6,239 nt of DNA, taken from the NCBI GenBank assembly GCA_020436865.1, contig JAGQXA010000077.1:1-6239 (forward strand). The letters run 5' to 3'. Positions within the stretch are counted from its first letter, which is position 1. Each line of letters begins with the position of its first letter. Positions 6,148 through 6,239 of the stretch are shown here, one piece after another. The DNA is from Saprospiraceae bacterium. GTDB taxonomy: Bacteria > Bacteroidota > Bacteroidia > Chitinophagales > Saprospiraceae. Position numbers and translations under genes: made by a program. The notes beneath the pieces are model-generated. The model was not told the origin of the DNA, searched no databases, and saw nothing but the letters and a program-made list of their open reading frames with translations.

Positions 6148-6163
6148 TGTGACAGCTATCACT
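6148..6163. promoter_or_regulatory. CRP/FNR-like operator, site 2
   Basis: TGTGA-N6-TCACT, with a palindromic AGCT centre. Read on the - strand, both sites share GGCT--AGTGAT followed by TCAC (GGCTTCAGTGAT here, GGCTGAAGTGAT at site 1), so similarity extends beyond the core. The centre lies 47 bp from site 1. It also lies about 41 bases from where a + strand promoter with TACTTTTG (6185-6192) would start, so it could instead serve that direction. Confidence 0.6.
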
Positions 6164-6183
6164 GAAGCCCCCTCCGGATCGAC

Positions 6184-6239
6184 CTACTTTTGTGTCGTGC
6201 AGATCGGGCAATAGAACTTGCCGGATCTGCCGATGTTTA
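6184..6239 (-). CDS. Probable Fpg/Nei-type DNA glycosylase, last 17 codons
   Basis: On the - strand a frame open from the window edge reads N-I-G-R-S-G-K-F-Y-C-P-I-C-T-T-Q-K and stops at TAG (6186-6184). The G-R-S-x-x-F-Y-C-P-x-C pattern near a C-terminus resembles the second Cys pair of the zinc finger that ends formamidopyrimidine-DNA glycosylase and endonuclease VIII (E. coli Fpg ends R-A-T-F-Y-C-R-Q-C-Q-K). Such enzymes excise oxidised bases. Most codons end in G or C, as in the neighbouring genes. The gene would run in the same direction as the dioxygenase-methyltransferase gene, with 165 bases between them. Only 17 residues are visible, so this could be chance. The main rival reading is a + strand gene starting at ATG 6233. 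Confidence 0.5.
   Translation of the reverse strand, partial: NIGRSGKFYCPICTTQK
6199..6230. repeat. 13-bp inverted repeat at the right edge
   Basis: Arms GCAGATCGGGCAA (6199-6211) and TTGCCGGATCTGC (6218-6230) pair at 12 of 13 positions around the 6-base loop TAGAAC. It lies inside the putative glycosylase tail and has no T-tract on either side, so it is not a typical terminator. It could be a leader hairpin or operator if a + strand gene starts at 6233. Confidence 0.6.

Noticed and set aside
6023..6211. 62-codon - strand open frame across the intergenic region
   Set aside because: It crosses both operator-like palindromes, has no recognisable motif, and overlaps the more convincing Fpg/Nei tail in another frame.

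Overview
The window looks like GC-rich Bacteroidota DNA, possibly from the Saprospiraceae/Lewinella side of the phylum. The phylum call rests on three things: translation starts preceded by A/T-rich stretches rather than Shine-Dalgarno sequences, intergenic elements resembling the Bacteroidota -7 motif TAnnTTTG, and protein sequences that read like Bacteroidota homologues. The family-level guess is weak and comes mainly from the short tandem heptamer/octamer repeats.

Left part (1-2273, + strand): a sulfur-transfer block. It holds the 3' end of a rhodanese gene, a complete CstB-type protein (persulfide dioxygenase, degenerate rhodanese, active rhodanese), a strong rho-independent terminator (1745-1770), and a lipoprotein with one active rhodanese domain. 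That gives four rhodanese modules, three with a catalytic Cys, plus a non-heme iron persulfide dioxygenase. The likely overall job is handling sulfane sulfur or sulfide: the cytoplasmic enzymes would oxidise persulfide to sulfite and make thiosulfate, and the lipoprotein would act in the periplasm.

Middle (2274-4363, + strand): a 42-bp phased heptamer repeat leads into a 678-residue YyaL/SPATA20-type protein (thioredoxin-like CHWC domain plus a glycosidase-like alpha/alpha barrel). GGATCC-based repeats lie inside this gene at two places, a linker and the extreme C-terminus, and both are read in the same frame.

Right part (4360-6239, - strand): a convergent gene encodes a fusion of a thiol dioxygenase (cysteine dioxygenase type) and a class I SAM-dependent methyltransferase. 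Its stop shares the palindrome CTAG with the YyaL stop. Upstream of it are two CRP/FNR-like palindromes of the form GTGA-N6-TCACT, 47 bp apart. The window ends in what reads as the last 17 codons of an Fpg/Nei-type DNA glycosylase on the - strand.

The most unusual items are the dioxygenase-methyltransferase fusion with its paired operators, and the repeat family that surrounds and enters the YyaL gene. No CRISPR array, tRNA, rRNA or insertion sequence was seen. No stretch over 300 bases lacks a gene.
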